DNA from: Apteryx mantelli
Taxonomy: Eukaryota > Chordata > Aves > Apterygiformes > Apterygidae
DNA: 64,000 bases
Assembly (NCBI RefSeq): GCF_036417845.1
Contig: NC_090013.1
Span: 873,001 to 937,000, forward strand
Direction of reading: 5' to 3'
The notes beneath the pieces were generated by a model. The model made no database searches and was not told the origin of the DNA. It was given only the letters and a program-made list of their open reading frames with translations. The position numbers and the translations under genes are program-made. Shown here piece by piece: positions 10,205-24,459 of the stretch. Position 1 is the stretch's first letter. Every line of letters starts with the position of its first letter.

Positions 10205-10765
10205 GGGGGGGGGCCCGGACGCCTGGGCCCCCTGCCACAACCTCCCCCCCCCCCCACGGCAAAACTCCCCCCCCTCCATCCCATCGGGGACGCCTGGGCC
10301 CCCTGCCACAACCCCCCCCCCCCCCCCCATGGCAAAACTTCCCCCCCCCCCCGCGGCAACCCCCCCCCTCCATCCCATCCCGGACGCCTGGGCCCCCTGC
10401 CGCAACCCCCCCCCCCACGGCAACCCCCCCCCCCCCAACCTCCCTCCCTGGGCCCGGACGCCTGGGCCCCCCCATCACAACCGCCCTGCTGCGACCCCCC
10501 CCCCCCCCCCACTGCAGCCCGGACGCCTGGGCCCCCCCCCCCCCACTAACCACCCCCCCCCAGCCCCGGACGCCTGGGCCCCGGCTGCCCCCCCCCTCCT
10601 CCCCCCCCCGCAGGGCCGAGCCCGTCCCCCCCTCCCCCCCCCGCGGGGTCAGAGGTCAGCGGGGGGGGGGGCGCGTGCCGGGGTCGCGACCCCTGCGGGT
10701 GGCGCGTGGCGGGCGCCCGCCGCCCCTCCCCCCCCCCGCCCGACGCCTGGGCCCCGGCGCGGTGA
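10205..10765. repeat. NFIX intron 2: seven GGACGCCTGGGCCCC copies, opposite orientation
   Basis: Copies at about 10217, 10290, 10381, 10455, 10518, 10567 and 10742 all read GGACGCCTGGGCCCC, opposite to the array at 9.72-10.02 kb. Linkers are CCACAACCCCCC and CCATCCCATC types. Confidence 0.85.
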
Positions 10766-10849
10766 CGGTGACAGCGACATCGGGGCCGGCGGGGTGCCAC
10801 CACCCCCCCCCCCGTGGCCCCCAGTGGGTCCCCGCGTTGTCCCCATGCG

Positions 10850-11530
10850 GGTCGTCGTCCCCGTGTCATCACCGTCCCCGTGCATGTCCCTGTCCCCGCA
10901 CGTGTCCCCACGTCCCCGTCCCCATGCAGGTTCCCGTCCCCATGTCCCTGTCCCCGTCCCCATGTCCCTGTCCCCGTCCCCATGTGCGCCCCCGTCCCTG
11001 CACGCGTCCCTGTGTGTGTCCCTGTCCCCATGTCCATGTCCCTGTCCCCACACGTGTCCCCAGAACCCTGTCCCCATCTGGGTGCCTGCGCCATCCCTGT
11101 GCATGTCCCTGTGCCTGCACACACGTCCCTGTCCCCGTCCCCATGTCCCTGTCCCCATCCGGGTTCCCGTGCCATCCCTGTGCACATCCCCATGCCCGCG
11201 CATGCGTCCCCGTCCCCATATCTCTGTCCCCATCCCCATGTGCATCCCCATCCCTGCACGCATCCCCGTGTGTGTCTCATCCCCATGTCCCTGTGCCATC
11301 CCCATGTGCATCTCCGTCCCTGCACGTGTCCCTGTGGGTGTCCCCGTCCCCGTCCCCATGTCCCCACATCCCTGTCCCCGTCCCCATGCGTGTCCCCATC
11401 CCCATGTCCCTGTCCCCATCCCCATGTGCATCCCTGTCTCCGCACGCATCCCCGTGTGTGTCCCCGTCCCCACGTCCGTGTCCCCGTCCCCGCACATGTC
11501 CCCATGCTGGTGCGCGTCCCCGTCCCCACG
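10850..11530. repeat. NFIX intron 2: CCCCGTCCCCATGTCCCTGT array
   Basis: Six-base steps (TCCCCG, TCCCCA, TCCCTG) build a long array with inserted GTGCATCC and GCACGCGTCC words. The hexamer phase keeps several frames open but no coding feature is present. Confidence 0.9.
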
Positions 11531-11719
11531 AGCCCCGTGCGGGCGGCGGGTGCAGGTGGTGGCACCCGGCTCCTGCTCCGGGGCCGCGGCAGCAGCTGCT
11601 CCCGGGGGCCCAGGCGTCCGGGCGGCACCGGATTGGGGGGGGGGTTGGGGGGGGTGTTGCTGCGGTGCGCAGCCGTGTGCGCGCGTGTGCTGCACTGCCC
11701 TGCGCGTCACACGTGGTCA

Positions 11720-11940
11720 AGGCGTGTGCACGCCCCACGGACCGGCTGTGTGCACACGCGTGTGCATCCGTGTGCGCGGTCACGGACAGGTATGTGCACG
11801 CCCCACGGACCGGCTGTGTGCACACGCGTGTGCATCCGTGTGCGCGGTCACGGACAGGCGTGTGCATGCCCCACGGACCGGCCGTGTGCACACGCGTGTG
11901 CATCCGTGTGCGCGGTCACGGACAGGCGTGTGCACGAAGC
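11720..11940. repeat. 69-bp tandem repeat with TGTGCACACGCGTGTGCA palindrome
   Basis: Three copies of CACGCCCCACGGACCGG begin at about 11730, 11798 and 11867, giving a 69-bp period; a partial copy precedes them. Each carries the alternating purine-pyrimidine palindrome TGCACACGCGTGTGCA. Confidence 0.95.
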
Positions 11941-12900
11941 ACGGCACAGCGTGATGCACAGCCCGGCACACGGCACACGCTGCGCGGTGCAGCACGAAAC
12001 ACGGCACCCAGCACACGGCCCGGCACACGGTGCACGATGCATGATGCACGGCACGGCACAAAACACAGCACACAGCGCACGGCCCGGCACACGGCCCGGC
12101 ACGAAACACGGCACCCAGCACACGGCCCGGCACACGGTGCGCGATGCATGACACACGGCACGAAACACAGCACACAGCACACGGCCCGGCACACGGCACG
12201 GCATGACACACGGCACCCAGCGCACGGCCCGGCACACGGAGCGCGATGCGTGACACACGGCACGAAACACAGCACGCAGCACACGGCACAAAGCACGGCA
12301 CTCAGCATGGCATGCAGCACAGCACACGGCACAGCATGAAGCACGGCACGGCCCAGCACATGGTGCGCAATGCGTGATGCATGGCGCGGCACAAAGCACG
12401 GCACGCGGCACACGGCACAAAGCACGGCACACGGCACAAAGCACGGCACATGGCATGGCATGCAGCATGGCACACAGCACGGCACGCGGCCTGGCGTGGT
12501 GCGCAGCGCACGGCACACGCTGCACAGCACGAAGCACGGCCCAGCACACAGCGCGGCATGAAGCACGGCCCGGCACGCGGCACACGAAGCCCGGCACACG
12601 GCCCAGCATGATGCACAGCACACGGTGCGGCACGAAGCACGGCACACGGCCTGGCGTGGTGCGCGGCGCACAGCACGGCACACGGCACACGGAGCACGGC
12701 ACGATGCACAGCGCACGGCACACGCTGCACGGCCCGGCACGAAACACGGCCCGGCGCACGGCCCGGCACACGCTGCGCGACGCGTGATGCACGGCACAAA
12801 GCCCGGCACGCGGCCGGCATGATGCACGGCGCATGGCACACGCTGCACGGCACGGCGCACGACACATGGCGCACGGCTCGCACCGGCCCCCCGCAGCATG
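11940..12900. repeat. NFIX intron 2: GCACGGCACACGGC satellite-like array
   Basis: Nearly 1 kb of short units with the words GCACGGCACA, CGAAACACGG and AAAGCACGGC, forming higher-order units of 60-70 bp. Stop codons are rare, producing long cysteine/alanine-rich or histidine/threonine-rich open frames that are not genes. Confidence 0.9.
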
Positions 12901-13049
12901 TAACACCTGCCACACACGTGTGCACGGCCCCCGTGCAAGGACCCGCCAGCCTGCCGCCCCGCGCGCACACGTGTGCGACCCCTCATGCAAGGACGCACCA
13001 GGACGCTGCCCGGCCCATAGCAAACCTCGCTGCAGCCCGCCAGCACGCT

Positions 13050-15430
<2,381 letters not shown>

Positions 15431-15479
15431 ATCAACCTGGTCCCAACTACAGGGATCACCCCAGCCCCAGAGATGGTCC

Positions 15480-18060
15480 CAAGTCTCAGGATGCAACGCC
15501 CCGATCCCGGCCCCTGGGGACGCCAGGGAATCGCCCCGATCCTGGGGACGCCCAGCCTGGCCCCAGGGATCACTTTGATCCTGGGAAGCACAGCCCAGCC
15601 CCGTGGATCGCTCTCATCCTGGGAAAGCCCAGCCAGCCCCAGGGATCGCTCCCATCCCAGCTCCAGGGATTGCTCCCATCTCGGGAAAGCACGGCCCGGC
15701 CCCAGGGGATCGCTCCCATCCCAAGGAAGCCAGCTCGGCCCCAGGGAATCACTCTGATCCCACAGAAACACGGCCCAGCACCGGGAATCGCTCCCATCCC
15801 AGGGGAGCACAGCCCGGCCCCAAGGGATCGCTCCCATCCCAGGGGATTGCTCCCATCGCAGGAAACGGCCTGGCCCTGGGGATCGCTCCCATCCCAGGGG
15901 ATCGCTCCCATCCCAGGGAAGCACAGCCCGGCCCCGGGGATCGCTCCCATCCCAGGGATCGCTCCCATCGCAGGGAAACACAGCCTGGCCCTGGGGAATC
16001 GCTCCCATCCTGGCTGCAGGGATTGCTCCAATTCCACAGAAACACGACCTGGCGATGGGGATCGCTCCCATCCCAGGGAAGCACAGCCGGCCCCGGGGAA
16101 TCGCTCCCATCCCGGCTCCAGGGATTGCTCCGATCCCACAGAAACATGACCGACCCTGAGGATCGCTCCATCCCGGGGAAGCACAGCCAAGCCCCGGGGA
16201 ATCGCTCCCATCCCAGCTCCAGGGATTGCTCTGATTCCACAGAAACACGACCCAGTCCTGGGGATCACTCCCATCCCAGGGAAGCACAGCCCGGCCCCGG
16301 GGAATCGCTCCCATCCCGGCTCCAGGGATTGCTCCAATCCGCAGAAACATGACCCGACCCTGAGGATCGCTCCCATCCCGGGAATCACAGCCGAGCCCCG
16401 GGGAATCGCTCCCATCCCGGCTCCAGGGATCACTCCCATCCCGGGGACATGCGGGCCCGGCCACAGGGATCGCTCCCATCCCAGGGAAGCACGGCCCGGG
16501 CCTGGGGAATCGCTCCCATCCCGGCTCCAGGGATTGCTCTGATCCCGCAGAAACACGATCCGGCCCTGGGGATTGCTCCCATCCCGGGGAAGCACCACCC
16601 GGCTCCAGGATCGCTCCCATCCCGGGGACATGCGGCCTGGCCTCGGGGATTGCTCCAACACTGGGAAGCCCGGCCCGGCCCCGGGAATCGCTCCGATCCC
16701 GCAGAAACATGGCCCGGCCCCGGGAATTGCTCCGATCCCGGGAAAGCGTGGCCCAGCCCTGGGGAATTGCTCTGACACCGGAGAAGCACTGCCCGGCCCC
16801 GGGAATCATTTTGATCCCACAGAAACACGGCCTGGCTCCAGGGAATCGCTCCGAGCCCGGGAATCGCTCCGAGCCTGAGGAAGCATGGATCAGCCCCAGG
16901 GAATCGCTCCAAGCCGGGGAAGCATGGATCAGCCCCGGGGAATCGCTCCGAGCCCGGGGAATCGCGGCTCGGCCCCGGGGAACCGCTCCAAACCTAGGGA
17001 TAGCTCCGACCTCCAGGATGCCTGGCCCAGCCCAGGAATGCTCGACCCTGGGGAAACCGTGGCCCGGCCCGGGGAATCGCTCTGATCCCGGGGAACTGTG
17101 GCCCGACCCTGGAAAATTGCTCCGATCCCGGGGAAACCATGGCCCGGCCCCAGGGAATTGTTCCAATCCCAGGGAACTGCTCCGATCCCGGGAAGCGCAG
17201 ACCAGCCCCAGGAATCGCTCTGACCTCGGGAATGCCCAGCGCAGCCCTGGGATGGCTCCAATCCCGAGGAAACCGTGGCCCGGCCCCGGGAATTGCTCCG
17301 AATCCATGGAACCTGCTCCGATTTCAGGGAAACCGTGCCCGGCCCTGGGGAACCGCTCCAATCCCAGGGAAGCACGGACCAGCTCTAGGGAATCGCTCTG
17401 ATCCCGGGGAAACCACAGACCAGCCCCGGGGAGCGCTCCGATTCCAGGGAACCTGCTCCGGTTTCAGGGAAACCGTGGCCTGGCCTTGGGGAATCGCTCC
17501 AATCCCAGGGAAGCACGGACCAGCCCTGGGGAATCGCTCCGATCCCGGGGGAAACCACGGACCAGCCCTGGGGAATCGCTCCGATCCGGGGAAACCATGG
17601 ACCGGCCCCGGGGAACCGCTCCGACCTCGGGAATGCCCAGCCCGGCCTCAGGGAACTGCTCCGATTCCAGGGAAACCGTGGCCTGGCCCTGGGAATCGCT
17701 CCGATCCCGGGGAAGCACGGACCAGCCCTAGGGAATCGCTCCGATCCCGGGGAAACCACGGACCAGCCCTGGGGAATCGCTCCGATCCCGGGGAAACCAC
17801 GGACCGGCCCGGGGAACTGCTCCGATCCCGGGAAAGGATGGACCAGCCCCGGGGAACCGCTCCGACCTCGGGAATGCCAGCCCGGCTCCAGGGAACTGCT
17901 CCGATTCCAGGGAAACCGTGGCCTGGCCCTGGGGAATCGCTCCGATCCCAGGGAACTGCTCCGATCCCGGGGAAGCACAGAGCAGCTCCAGGGAAGCGCT
18001 CCGACCTCGGGAATGCCCAGCGCGGCCCCAGGGAGGGCTCCGATCCCAGGGATCGCCGCC
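15480..18060. repeat. NFIX intron 1: 2.5-kb GGGAATCGCTCCGATCCCGG array
   Basis: About 60 copies of a unit with the core GGAATCGCTCCGATCCCGGG, period 38-44 bp, often paired with CAGAAACACGACC or GAAACCACGGACC. The left half uses CTCCCATCCC and the right half CTCCGATCCC, so two sub-arrays expanded separately. It is the longest array in the window. Confidence 0.95.
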
Positions 18061-18089
18061 TCCGACCGTGCCGCTCCCGGGAAGGGCCG

Positions 18090-18650
18090 CGCTCCCAGCC
18101 CCGACGCGCTCGGCTCCGGGAAGAGCCTGGCTCCCGGTGCGCATCCGCTCCGCATCCCTGCTGGAGCTCCGGGAACGGCTCAACTCCGGGAACAACTTGG
18201 CTCCCGGCCCCGGTGCGGAGCCGCTCGGCTCCCGCTGCCCGCTCGGCTCCGGGAACGGCTCGGCTCCCGGCCCCGATCCGCTCGGTTCCCGGTGTCCCCG
18301 TGGCATTCCCAGCTCAGCTCGGCCCCGGGAACGGCTCGGCTCCCGGCCCCGATCCGCTCGGTTCCCGGGGTCCCCGTGGCATTCCCAGCCTGGCTCGGCT
18401 CCGGGAGCAGCTCGGCTCTGGAACAACTTGGCTCCCGGCCCCGGTGCGGAGCCGCTCGGCTCTGGGAACGGCTCAGCCCCGGGAACGGCTCGGCTCCCGG
18501 TGTCCCCGCGGCGCTCCCAGCGCAGCTCCTCCGCGATCCCGGTGTCCCCGTGGCATTCCCAGCCCGGCTCGGCTCCCGGTGTCCCGCGGCGCTCCCAACC
18601 CAGCGCAGCTCCGCCGCGATCCCGGTGTCCCCACGGCATTCCCGCTGTCC
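18090..18650. repeat. NFIX intron 1: CTCGGCTCCCGGCCCC array
   Basis: Units with GGCTCCGGGAACGGCTCGG, CCCGGTGTCCCCGTGGCATT and CGCAGCTCC recur with a period near 110-150 bp. Several words match the arrays on either side, suggesting a gradual transition. Confidence 0.85.
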
Positions 18651-18829
18651 CCCTCCGCTCCCGTGCCCGGGGCCACCACGGCCCCAGGTGCTTCCCGGTG
18701 CCACCGCGCTCCCTGGTCACCTCCCGGTGCCGCCGTGGCCCCAGGCGGTTCCCGGTCCCCGCTCGGCTCCGGTGTCACCGCTGTCCCCGGTCCCTGCTCG
18801 GCTCCCGATGTCACCGCGGTGCCGGTGCT

Positions 18830-19215
18830 GCCACATCCCGGGGTGGCCCCCGGTCCCCGCTCGGCTCCCGGTGCCACCGCATCCCTGCACGGTCCCCGCT
18901 CGGCTCCCGGTGTCACCGCGGTCCCCGGTGCCACCGCATCCCTGCACGGTCCCCGCTCGGCTCCCGGTGTCACCGCGGTCCCCGGTGCCACCGCATCCCT
19001 GCACGGTCCCCGCTCGGCTCCCGGTGTCACCGCGGTCCCGGTGCCACCGCATCCCTGCACGGTCCCCGCTCGGCTCCCGGTGTCACCGCGGTCCCCGGTG
19101 CCACCGCATCCCTGCACGGTCCCCGCTCGGCTCCGGTGCCACCGCCGTCCCCCGTGCCACCGCATCCCTGCACGGTCCCCGCTCGGCTCCCGGTGTCACC
19201 GCCGTCCCCGATCCC
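18830..19215. repeat. NFIX intron 1: ~57-bp CATCCCTGCACGGTCCCCGC array
   Basis: Six nearly identical copies of a 56-58-bp unit (CACCGCATCCCTGCACGG, CTCGGCTCCCGGTGTCACCG). Their high mutual identity makes this one of the youngest-looking arrays. Confidence 0.95.
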
Positions 19216-19799
19216 CGCTCGGCTCCCGCAAAGTTTCTCCAGCCCGTCGGAGCCGGAGCCTCGGAGCCGTCCCCGGCGCCCGGTCCCCGTCCCTGATCCG
19301 TGTCCCATCCCTGATCCGTGTCCCCGTCCCTGATCCGTGTCCCCGTCCCGGTCCATCCCCGTCCCGGTCCCCGGTCCGTATCCCGATCCGTGTCCCCATC
19401 CCGGTCCCCCGCCGTGTCCTACCATTGCGCCGACGCATCCCGGCCGGGGCGGCAGCGGCGATTCGGCTCCCGGAGCCGGCGGGGCAGAACCGGGCGGGGG
19501 GGGGGGGAACCCGGTTACCGGGGGGGGGGCGGGGGAAGGGGGAGTCACCGGCAGCGAGAGGGGAGCGGCGTTACCTGGGGGGGTGGAGAGAAGAGGTTAA
19601 CGGGGGGAGGGGGGGGGAACCGGGTTACCGCGATTAACGGGTCACCGGGGGGGGTGAGTTACCAGAGGGGGGTCCGGTTACCGAGCGCGGGTGGGGGGGG
19701 AGAGTTGGCAGACGGGGCCCGGTGACCGGAGGGGGGGGGTCCCGGTTGTGCGGGGGTCCCGGTGGTTTGGTGGGGGGGTGTCCCGGTTTGGGAGAAGGG

Positions 19800-20125
19800 G
19801 GGGGGGGTGTCCCGTGGCCGGGGAAGCAGCGGAGCCGGGAGCGGAGCCGGGGCCGCCGAGCCCCGCCGCTGCCGCCGCCGCCGCCGCCGCCGCGAGCGGA
19901 GCGGAGCGCGCGCCGCCGCTCCCCCTTTTTGGCACCGGGACCCGGCGCCCGCGCAGCCAATGGCGTCGCGGCGCGCGGGGGGGGCCGCCGCCCCATTGGC
20001 CGAAGTGACGAGGGGGGGGGAGAGGGGGCGGGACCGGCCCCGGCGCCGCGGGGGGGGCGGGCGCGCGGGGAAGGGGGTGGGGGGGCCGCGCGGGGCCGCT
20101 CCCGCCAAGTTCGGGCACGGGACGG
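19800..20125. promoter_or_regulatory. CpG island with facing CCAAT boxes inside NFIX intron 1
   Basis: Non-tandem GC-rich DNA carries GCAGCCAATGG (CCAAT at 19957-19961) and CCCCATTGGCC (19995-19999) 33 bp apart, GGGCGGG boxes, a GCCGCC run, an AAGTGACG CRE-like site and CCCGCCAAGTT, which reads AACTTGGCGGG (E2F-like) on the NFIX strand. This is the layout of a TATA-less promoter. Candidates are an alternative NFIX promoter on the minus strand or an unannotated antisense transcript; no clear coding exon follows on either side. Confidence 0.4.
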
Positions 20126-20429
20126 GGGGCGGGGCCAGAGGTGGGCGGGGCCAAGGTGGGGGCGGGGTCAATATGGGGGCGGGGCCAAGGAGGGGAACCG
20201 GGGCCAGGGGGATCCCGGGGGGACCCGGGAGCGGGGGGGGGGAGGGGGGGGCCATGGACCCCCAGTAATGAATCCCCGGTAACGAACCTCCCCGGTAACG
20301 AATCCCCCCCCAGTAATGAAGCCCCCGCAGCGGTGCAAACACGCGTGTGCCCCCCGCGTCGCCCCCGCCCAGCACACGGGCGGACACGCGTGTGCACACG
20401 GACGGGCGCCTGCGCTGCAGCAGGGGGGA

Positions 20430-21215
20430 GGGGGGCATGGGGGTGCACGTGGGGTGCACACGGAGCACATGGGATGCACACGGGATGCACATGGGATGCA
20501 CACGGGGTGCATGTGGAGCGCACACGGGATGCACACGATGCACGTGTGGGATGCACACGGGATGCACACGGGATGCACACAGGGTGCACACGGGGTGCAC
20601 ATGGAGCACATGGATGCTGATGCACATGGGGTGCACACGGGACATGGGCCGGTGCACACAGGATGCACACAGGCACACGTGGGGCACACGGCACGCACAC
20701 AGCACGCATGCAGGACACGTGTGGGACGCACACGGCACACGCAGGTTGCAGTCCCGCCCAGCGACGGCAGGGCCGCGCACGCCTGGGGTGACGGGGAGTG
20801 TGCAGGCACATGCACACGCATGCACATGGGCACACGCGTGTGCACAGCACCCCAAACAGCTGCTGTCCCTTGCACACCCCATGCACACACGTGTGCATGC
20901 TCCGTGCACACAGCAGCACGCTCCCTTGCACACCCCGTGCACACACGTGTGCATGCTCCGTGCACACAGCAGCATGCTCCCTTGCACACCCTGTGCACAC
21001 ACGTGTGCATGCTCCGTGCACCCCGTGCACACAGCAGCACGCTCCCTTGCACACACGTGTGCATGCTCCGTGCACCCCGTGCACACAGCAGCACGCTCCC
21101 TTGCACACACGTGTGCATGCTCCGTGCACCTCGTGCACACGGCAGCACGCTCCCTTGCACGCCCCGTGCACACACGTGTGCATGCTCCGTGCACACGACA
21201 CGGGGGTGCTGTAAC
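20430..21215. repeat. NFIX intron 1: GTGCACACACGTGTGCATGC arrays
   Basis: The first array (20440-20720) uses GGGATGCACACGGGGTGCAC steps. The second (20830-21200) has a ~56-bp unit with CACACACGTGTGCATGCTCC and CAGCAGCACGCTCCCTTGCA, about seven copies. Both are built on TGCAC and ACGTGT words. Confidence 0.92.
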
Positions 21216-21329
21216 CCCCACCCCCCCACACAGCGTTTTTGGGGTGGAAAAGGAGGGAAAAGGCGCCGGGAGTGGGCTCGGGGCAGCGCAGCCCCGTGCG
21301 AGGCACCTCCCCCCCCCCGTGCAGCCCCG

Positions 21330-21640
21330 TGCAAGCCCTGGCGACACGCACTGGGCACGCGTGTGCAAGCACGTGCGAGCGCCGTGCAGGCACCGCAGAG
21401 GCGCTGCGTGTGCACCGTGCACACTCGCTGCAGGCCCTGTGCGTGTGCTGCAAAACACGGGGACGCACCGCGCGTGCAGTGTGCAAGCGTGCAAATGCTG
21501 GGCGTGCACCGTGCGTGCACCGTGCAAGCAGCGTGCAAGCCCCGGGCGTGCACCGTGCGTGCAGCGTGCAAGCGCCGCGCACGCACCGCAGAAGCACAGT
21601 GCAAGCAGCGTGCGAGCGCGCCGCAGGGGAGGCGCGAGGC
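21330..21640. repeat. NFIX intron 1: degenerate CCGTGCAAGC array
   Basis: Short units such as GTGCAAGCGCCG and GTGCACCGTGCGTGCA repeat irregularly. The region is less ordered than its neighbours. Confidence 0.7.
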
Positions 21641-21949
21641 CGGCGCCGGGGGGGGGGGGAGGAAGGGGGGAAACGCTCCAAAAAGGGGGAAACTCCCCGA
21701 AGCCGGCGGCGGGGGGAACCGCGGGGCCCCGTGCGGGGGGGGGGGGGCGCACGAGGGCGCTGGGTCCCGGTGCAGCCCCCTGCCCCCCCCCCCCCGCACG
21801 GAGCCACCCGGAGCAGCTGGGGACCGCTGTCGCCCCCCCCCGCACCCCATTTTGGGGGGGTTTTGCAAAAACGCGCTAGAAAGCGGCACAGGGCCGGCGG
21901 GCGCTCGCACGGGGCGCGCGGCCACGGAGACGCGGGCAGGGCCCTGCAC

Positions 21950-22880
21950 ACGGGATTGGGGCTGTGCACGAGGGCGTTCGGCCGCGCACAAGGGATTGCG
22001 GCGGTGCATGAAGGACTGCGGCGGTGCACAAGGGGTTGGGGTTGTGCACCAGGACGTTCGGCCCTGCACGAGGGCGTTCGGCTGTGCACGAAGGATTGCA
22101 GTGGTGCACAACAGCATTTGGCCGTGCACATGGGATTGGGGCTGTGCACGAGGGTGCGCGGCGGTGCACGAAGTATTGCGGCGGTGCACAAAGGATTGCG
22201 GCGGTGCACGAAGGATTGCGGCGGTGCACGAAGGATTGCGGCAGTGCATGAGGGATTGCAGCTGTGCATGAAGGATCGTGGCGGTGCACGAAGGATTGCG
22301 GCGGTGCACGAGGGATTGTGGCGGTGCACGAAGGATTGCAGCAGTGCACGAAGGATTGCGGCGGGTGCACGAAGGATTGCAGCAGTGCACGAAGGATTGT
22401 GGCGGTGCACGAAGGATCGTGGCAGTGCACGAAGGATTGCGGCGGTGCACGAAGGATTGCAGCAGTGCACGAAGGATTGCGGTGGTGCACAAAGGATTGC
22501 AGCGGTGCACGAGGGATTGCAGCGGTGCACAAAGGATTGTGGTGGTGCACAAAGGATCGTGGCGGTGCACGAGGGATTGCAGCGGTGCACAAAGGATTGC
22601 GGTGGTGCACAAGGGATTGCGGCGGTGCACGAGGGGTTGCAGCGGTGCACGAAGGATTGTGGTGGTGCACGAGGGATTGCGGCGGTGCACGAAGGATTGT
22701 GGTGGTGCACGAAGGATTGTGGTGGTGCACGAAGGATTGCGGCAGTGCACGAAGGATTGTGGCGGTGCACGAAGGATCGTGGCAGTGCACAAGGGATTGC
22801 GGTGGTGCACGAAGGATTGCGGCGGTGCACGAAGGATTGCGGCGGTACACCAGGAATTGGGGCCGTGCACAAGGGATTGC
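21950..22880. repeat. NFIX intron 1: 20-bp GTGCAC minisatellite, ~45 copies
   Basis: The unit GGATTGCGGCGGTGCACGAA repeats with few changes, mostly GCGG to GTGG, GCAG or GCAA, and ACGAAGG to ACAAAGG or ACGAGGG. Every copy keeps the palindrome GTGCAC. Because 20 is not a multiple of 3 and the unit has no stop in any frame, all frames stay open and give artefactual proteins of over 700 residues. Confidence 0.97.
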
Positions 22881-22964
22881 GGCAGTTCCCGCCGATGCAG
22901 GGAGCATCCCGAGCCCCCGGCCCCGAAACGGCGGTGCCCCAAGTGCCCGCGAGAGGCGCCGGCA

Positions 22965-23875
22965 GGGAGGGACCCAGGCGTCCGGGGCCCCTCCCCTCCC
23001 CGCACCGGGGCAGGGGCCCAGGCGTCCGGGCCCCGTCGGATCACTGGCCTCACATGGGGGGAGGCTCCCGGACGCCTGGGCCCCTGCCCCGCTGTGGCCA
23101 GAGAGGGCGATTCAGCAGGAAGAGCGAAAGGAGCCCGGACGCCTGGGTCCGCCCGGACGCCTGGGCCCCCTCCCCAGCTCTGGGAGGACAACGGAGCCTG
23201 TGCGGCAATCGGAGACGGCGACGGAGGCCCGGACGCCTGGGCCCCTCCCCGGTCCCGGCCGAGGAGCAGCTCAGGGCTGCACCGCCCGGACGCCTGGGCC
23301 CTCCCGGACGCCTGGGCCCTCTGCTCGCCTCCGGGAGGCCGGTGGGGCTGGTCGGGGCTAATGTAGACGGTTCTGGAGACCCGGACGCCTGGGCCCGCCC
23401 GGACGCCTGGGTCCACCTGGATGCCTGGGTCCACCCGGACGCCTGGGCCCCCTCCCTCCCTCCCTCCCCACCTCGGGGAGACCAAGGGGGTTGGCGGAGC
23501 CGACGCAGAAAGGTCCGGAGGCCCCGGACGCCTGGGCCCGCCCGGACGCCTGGGCCCTCTGCTCGCCTCGGGGGAGGCCGGTGGGGCTGGTCGGGGCTAA
23601 CGTAGATGGTTCTGGAGACCCGGACGCCTGGGCCCGCCCGGACGCCTGGGCCCCGGCCTCACGTCCACGAGGACAAAGGAGGAGGCCGAGCCAAGGGAGC
23701 GGGACGGGAGGCCCCGGACGCCTGGGCCCTTCGGCTCGCCGCGGGGAAGGGAGGCCGGCGGGGGCCGAGGCGGAGGGGGCGGCCGAGGCCCGGACGCCTG
23801 GGCCCCGGCGGGGCGGCGGGGCGGCGGGGCGGGGGCGGCGGGGCGGCGGCGGCACCGCCCGGACGCCTGGGCCCG
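22965..23875. repeat. NFIX intron 1: GGACGCCTGGGCCC cluster
   Basis: Two copies read CCCAGGCGTCC (22975, 23018). About 17 read GGACGCCTGGG from 23068 to 23870, several as doublets 19-20 bp apart. The linkers are more varied than elsewhere. Two stretches containing GCCGGTGGGGCTGGTCGGGG at about 23340 and 23580 are copies of each other. Confidence 0.9.
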
Positions 23876-23879
23876 CGGG

Positions 23880-24202
23880 GCGGGGGCGGGGGCGCCGCGC
23901 GCAGCCCGGGCTGCAATTGGCTGCCGCGGGCCGCATTGAGCTGCAGTGTTGGGCGAAGCCACGTTGCCGAGTCCACAGCTGTAAGCGCCCGGCACGGCGC
24001 CAGCGCCCGGCTGCCGCGGCGGCGGCGGCGGCGGGGGGGGGGGGGGGGGGGGGCGCGGGGGGGGGGGCGCCGCCGGCAGGGAGCCCAAAAAGAGAGCGCG
24101 ACCCCCCCCCCCCATCATCCCCCCCCCCCCCCCGCCGGGGCCCCCCGGCCGCCCCCTCCGCCGGCGCCCGCTGCCAGCAGCAGCCCCCTCCTCCTCCTCC
24201 TC

Positions 24203-24235
<33 letters not shown>

Positions 24236-24455
24236 GGCCCCTCGGCGGGAGAAAATAACCCGAAAAAGCCGGTTCTTTCCGCCAAAACGCTCCCCCCCGG
24301 CGGCCCCTTCCTCCGGGGCTGCCAAGAGCCGCCGCCGCCGCCGCCGCCGGGGCTGGGCCGGGCCGGGCCGGGGGAGGGGGCCCCGCGCGGGGGAGGGGGA
24401 CCGGCCCCCCCCGCCCCCCCCCCACTGCCACGAGGGACCCCCGGCACCAGGCTCC
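23880..24455. promoter_or_regulatory. Mostly unique GC-rich island with a (TCC)n tract
   Basis: The island begins with non-repetitive, lower-GC sequence (GCAATTGGCTGCC, TTGGGCGAAGCCACG, 23930-24000). It continues through G and C runs, a pure TCC tract at 24188-24226 and a unique AAAATAACCCGAAAAAGCC patch near 24255. The TCC tract reads GGA repeats on the NFIX strand. It separates opposite-orientation motif clusters on its two sides. Regulatory function is a guess. Confidence 0.3.
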
Positions 24456-24459
24456 CGGC

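Noticed and set aside
20168-23485. Very long open frames, up to about 1100 residues, over the 20-23 kb arrays
   Set aside because: They come from tandem units without stop codons; the frames are low-complexity, run through several unrelated arrays, lack splice or start context, and are open in other frames as well.
23930-24000. TTGGGCGAAGCCAC as a full NFI site
   Set aside because: Half-site spacing is one base short of TTGGC(N5)GCCAA, so it was not called.
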